From DATKPA01 sp051955985 (GTDB taxonomy: Bacteria; Planctomycetota; Phycisphaerae; WQYP01), in contig JBQCGD010000027.1 of the NCBI GenBank assembly GCA_051955985.1, positions 42,310-106,309 on the forward strand: a stretch of 64,000 nt of DNA. Direction: 5' to 3'. Under the pieces are notes generated by a model. It ran no database searches and was not told where the DNA came from. It was given only the letters and a program-made list of their open reading frames with translations. The translations under genes and the position numbers were made by a program. Shown here in pieces: positions 61,658 through 64,000 of this stretch (the stretch's first letter is position 1; every line of letters begins with the position of its first letter).

Positions 61658-62089
61658 TTACGCCTGCATCTTGATCGCCTTCGCCGTCAGGTCATACCGG
61701 TTCTTCAGCAACTGCGAAATCGTGTTGTGCGCCATCGCATTGTCCGCCAGTTGCCCCATCAGGTACTCCATGCTCCGCACGCCCCGGTCATGAAAACCCA
61801 CGTTATTCACCACTTCCGCCGGCTTCACCTGCACCGTCGAAACGCCCGGGGTGAAATCCACCACGCCGTTCGACTCCGGCTCATAGTCGTTGTTGTTCGA
61901 CGCCCACTTCCGCGCCACCGCCTCCTGCAGCGACTTCTGAAACGCCGCCACCGAGACGTCCTTCTGCACATACCCCGGCGTCGAAACGTTCGCGATGTCC
62001 TCCAGCAGCACATTGTGGCGCTGCTCCGTGAAGTCGAGCGTTTGCTCGAGCATCCGAATCGTGGGGCTGGAGATAAGCGAGTCGATCAT
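61658..62089 (-). CDS. flgB: Flagellar basal-body rod protein FlgB
   Basis: This 143-aa proximal rod subunit has the N-terminal LEQTLDFTEQRHNVLLEDIA and NVSTPGYVQKDVSV, and the C-terminal MAHNTISQLLKNRYDLTAKA. It is the first gene of the operon that runs to flbD. A sigma-54 promoter lies 31-47 bases upstream of the ATG, which gives an untranslated leader of about 20 bases with a GGAA site. Confidence 0.96.
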   Translation of the reverse strand: MIDSLISSPTIRMLEQTLDFTEQRHNVLLEDIANVSTPGYVQKDVSVAAFQKSLQEAVARKWASNNNDYEPESNGVVDFTPGVSTVQVKPAEVVNNVGFHDRGVRSMEYLMGQLADNAMAHNTISQLLKNRYDLTAKAIKMQA

Positions 62090-62120
62090 GCGGATTCCAT
62101 TTCCAGGTCGCTGGTTCTAT

Positions 62121-62136
62121 TGCAACGATCGTGCCA
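62121..62136 (-). promoter_or_regulatory. Sigma-54 promoter of the flgB operon
   Basis: On the minus strand TGGCACGATCGTTGCA matches the sigma-54 consensus TGGCACG-N4-TTGCW at every specified base, with GG and GC at the canonical -24/-12 spacing. The predicted start is near 62110. The gene for a sigma-54 activator is immediately upstream, so this is very probably the control point of the flagellar operon. Confidence 0.92.
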
Positions 62137-62232
62137 GTGGATTCCCGTCCCTAAACCTCGGGAAATCCTGCACCTCCCCATCCAGGGGAGCGCAGGTGTT
62201 GCGCCTCCACGCGCAACCGCTGCGCGAGACGC

Positions 62233-63603
62233 TCACGATTCCACCAGGATCCCATCATCCTTCAACTTCTTCAGCTTCATCCCCAGCGTCCGCAGCCCGA
62301 TCCCCAGCTCCTTCGCCGTGCGCAGCCGATGCCCGTTGTGCTTCTCCAGCACCTTCAAAATCGTCCGCCGCTCCAGCTCCTCCAGCACCCCGTTCCCTTC
62401 CACCATGTTCGCCACCACTTCCTCGTTCACCCCGATCGTCGCCAGCCACGGGCTGATCGTGCTCGCCCGGATCGTCTCCCCCATCTCCAGCACCACGCTT
62501 CGCTCGCAGATGTTCTCCAGCTCGCGCACGTTCCCCGGCCAATGATACTTCTGCAAAAGGTCAATCGCCTTCGCCTCGAATACCCGCACCGGCCGTCCGT
62601 CCCGCTGCCCAATCCGCTGCAGGAAATGCTCGCACAACAGCGGCACATCCTCCAGCCGCTCCCGCAACGGCGGCAACGCAATCGGCACCACGTTCAACCG
62701 GTAAAACAAATCCTCCCGGAACTTCCCCTGCTTCACCCAGTCCGCCAGGTTGCGATTCGTCGTCGCAATCACCCGCACATCCACCTGCTGCGTCACGTTC
62801 CCGCCGACGCGCTCAAACGCCCGCTCCTGCAGCACGCGCAACAGCTTCGCCTGGATCCCCAGGTCAATCTCCGAAATTTCATCCAGCAGCAGCGTCGACT
62901 GATCCGCCAGCTCAAATCGCCCCTTCCGCAGCTTGTCCGCCCCCGTAAACGCCCCCTTCTCATGCCCGAACAACTCCGATTCCAGCAGGTTCGCCGGCAA
63001 CGCCGCACAATTCAAACACACCATCGGCCGCGAAGACCGCGCGCTCTGCGAATGAATCACCTGCGCCACGTTCTCCTTCCCCGTCCCGCTCTCCCCCGAA
63101 ATCAGCACCGTCGCGTTGCTGCTCGCCGCCACCTGCTTGATCCGCTCCTGCACCTCCCGCATCTGCCGGCTCCCCCCCACCAGCACCTTCGGCGGCGTCG
63201 CCTCCGCGTTCGCCCGGAACGCCTGGTTGTCCGCCACCAGCTTCGTGTGCTCCACCGCCCGATCCACCACGACGAGGATCTCATCGCTCTCGAACGGCTT
63301 CTGCACGTAATCAAACGCCCCCAGCCGCATCGCCTGCACCGCCGTGCTGATCGTCGCAAACGCCGTCATCAACACCACCGGCACATCCGGCTGCTCCCCG
63401 CGAATCTTCTGCAACAGCTCAATGCCATCCATCTTCGGCATCTTCAAATCCGTAATCACGCACGACGGCCGATGCTGCCGCACCAGCGCCGGCGCCTCCG
63501 TCGGATCCGCCGTCGTCACCGCCTTGTGCCCCGCACGCGCCAACGCCAGCGACAGCGAATCCCGCATCATTTCCTTGTCATCAACAATCAGCACAGTGGC
63601 CAT
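62233..63603 (-). CDS. Sigma-54-dependent response regulator (FlgR/NtrC type)
   Basis: This 456-aa activator has a receiver domain with Asp52 (SCVITDLKMPKMDG). The AAA+ domain has Walker A GESGTGKE (170-177), the sigma-54-contacting GAFTGA loop (217-222) and LLDEISEIDL Walker B. The Fis-type helix-turn-helix is at the C-terminus (LKVLEKHNGHRLRTAKELGI...). All elements for phosphorylation-controlled activation are intact. It is next to a histidine kinase gene and directly precedes the sigma-54 promoter of flgB, the arrangement of FlgS/FlgR systems. A GC-rich hairpin without a T tract lies just after the stop (about 62168-62199). Confidence 0.95.
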   Translation of the reverse strand: MATVLIVDDKEMMRDSLSLALARAGHKAVTTADPTEAPALVRQHRPSCVITDLKMPKMDGIELLQKIRGEQPDVPVVLMTAFATISTAVQAMRLGAFDYVQKPFESDEILVVVDRAVEHTKLVADNQAFRANAEATPPKVLVGGSRQMREVQERIKQVAASSNATVLISGESGTGKENVAQVIHSQSARSSRPMVCLNCAALPANLLESELFGHEKGAFTGADKLRKGRFELADQSTLLLDEISEIDLGIQAKLLRVLQERAFERVGGNVTQQVDVRVIATTNRNLADWVKQGKFREDLFYRLNVVPIALPPLRERLEDVPLLCEHFLQRIGQRDGRPVRVFEAKAIDLLQKYHWPGNVRELENICERSVVLEMGETIRASTISPWLATIGVNEEVVANMVEGNGVLEELERRTILKVLEKHNGHRLRTAKELGIGLRTLGMKLKKLKDDGILVES

Positions 63604-63659
63604 ATCCGCTTCCTTGCTTCAATGTTTAGCCCCGGCCCTCGGGCCGGGGAGTCGATCCT

Positions 63660-64000
63660 TCACAGCACGATCCGAAACCGCGCCCCACGATCCGGCGCCA
63701 CCCGATTCTCCGCAAAAATCTGTCCCCCATGCGCCTCAATGATCCGATGCACAATCGCCAGCCCCAGCCCCGTCCCCGAATGCTTCGTCGTAAAAAACGG
63801 ATTAAACACGCTCTCCAGGATCTTCTCCGGTATCCCCGGCCCATTGTCCTCTATCAGCAACGCTACCCGCGCCCCATCACCCTTCTCCAGCGAAATCCGA
63901 ATCTTGCCCCCCCCCACCCCCGCCGCCCCCCTAGCCAGCGCCCCAGTGAAACCCCCGGTCAAAACCCCCCCCGGCAGCCAATTGCCCACCACAATCACCC
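63660..64000 (-). CDS. Histidine kinase, C-terminal ATPase domain only (5' end outside window)
   Basis: About 113 residues are visible, reading off the right edge. The G1 box LLIEDNGPGIPEKILESVFN, F box PFFTTKHSG and G2 box TGLGLAIVHRIIEAHGG are intact. Just before G1 is a Gly-rich stretch (NWLPGGVLTGGFTGALARGA, then AGVGGGKI) encoded by several G runs (9 G at 63907-63915, 6 at 63926-63931, 8 at 63965-63972 on the coding strand). This lies where the N box to G1 linker should be and looks like an insertion. It is the likely partner (FlgS-like) of the regulator at 62233-63603, 56 bases away. Confidence 0.85.
   Translation of the reverse strand, partial: VIVVGNWLPGGVLTGGFTGALARGAAGVGGGKIRISLEKGDGARVALLIEDNGPGIPEKILESVFNPFFTTKHSGTGLGLAIVHRIIEAHGGQIFAENRVAPDRGARFRIVL

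Overview
The window looks like a piece of chromosome from a high-GC, flagellated, Gram-negative planctomycete, probably of the Phycisphaerae. The reasons are three membrane proteins with the CGY[N/D]L...CPECG zinc ribbon that recurs in Planctomycetes, an ExbB/ExbD cluster tied to an alpha/alpha-toroid protein, a large Gln/Gly-rich membrane protein, a MotE/FlbD-type flagellar cluster, and a housekeeping core (valS, cimA, prfA, rpmE). The lineage is inferred from gene content; there is no rRNA or other marker in the window to prove it.

Layout. 1-4.7 kb: a type IV pilus / type II secretion operon on the minus strand (pilM, pilN-like, pilO-like, a PilP/GspC-like protein, pilB/gspE running off the left edge). 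5-12.5 kb: a zinc-ribbon membrane protein, an EF-G paralogue with a 14-G homopolymer in its coding strand, a small membrane protein, a single-domain response regulator and a 944-aa lipoprotein with a CBM9-like tail. 12.6-13.4 kb: a gene-free stretch with three tandem stem-loop units. Each carries an invariant CCTCCTCC (anti-Shine-Dalgarno) segment followed by a terminator hairpin, and the stem of the third has three compensatory base-pair changes. It is followed by tRNA-Lys(CTT). 13.4-19.6 kb: a zinc-ribbon protein, a large membrane protein, tRNA-Lys(TTT), two small membrane proteins, a TPR-methyltransferase and an MFS transporter. 19.6-26 kb: a TonB-like energy-transduction operon (TPR protein, ExbB, ExbD, TonB-like N-terminus fused to a terpene-cyclase-like toroid). 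26.2-31 kb: citramalate synthase and valyl-tRNA synthetase. 31-34 kb: an unusual phoH-P450-thpR operon. 34.2-36.4 kb: a probable acquired island (RecA-like AAA ATPase, UDG-fold protein) ending at tRNA-Met. 36.5-41.5 kb: rpmE, an unknown conserved gene, prfA, and a MacA/MacB-like pair. 41.5-49.8 kb: a CE12-type esterase, an alcohol dehydrogenase module, a zinc-ribbon membrane protein, a heme-sensor PAS protein, TatA and a lipoprotein. 49.9-64 kb: a flagellar operon on the minus strand, flgB-flgC-fliE-fliF-fliG-fliH-fliI-fliJ-motE-like-fliK-flgD-flgE-flbD, preceded by a perfect sigma-54 promoter and by the sigma-54 response regulator and histidine kinase (FlgR/FlgS type) that probably control it.

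How the parts work together. The right third encodes basal body, rod, export ATPase, switch and hook, with its own two-component sigma-54 control. The left edge supplies a pilus/secretion inner-membrane platform. A near-consensus sigma-54 promoter also sits just upstream of the tandem stem-loop array, so the array could belong to the same kind of regulon. The array is the most novel-looking element in the window.
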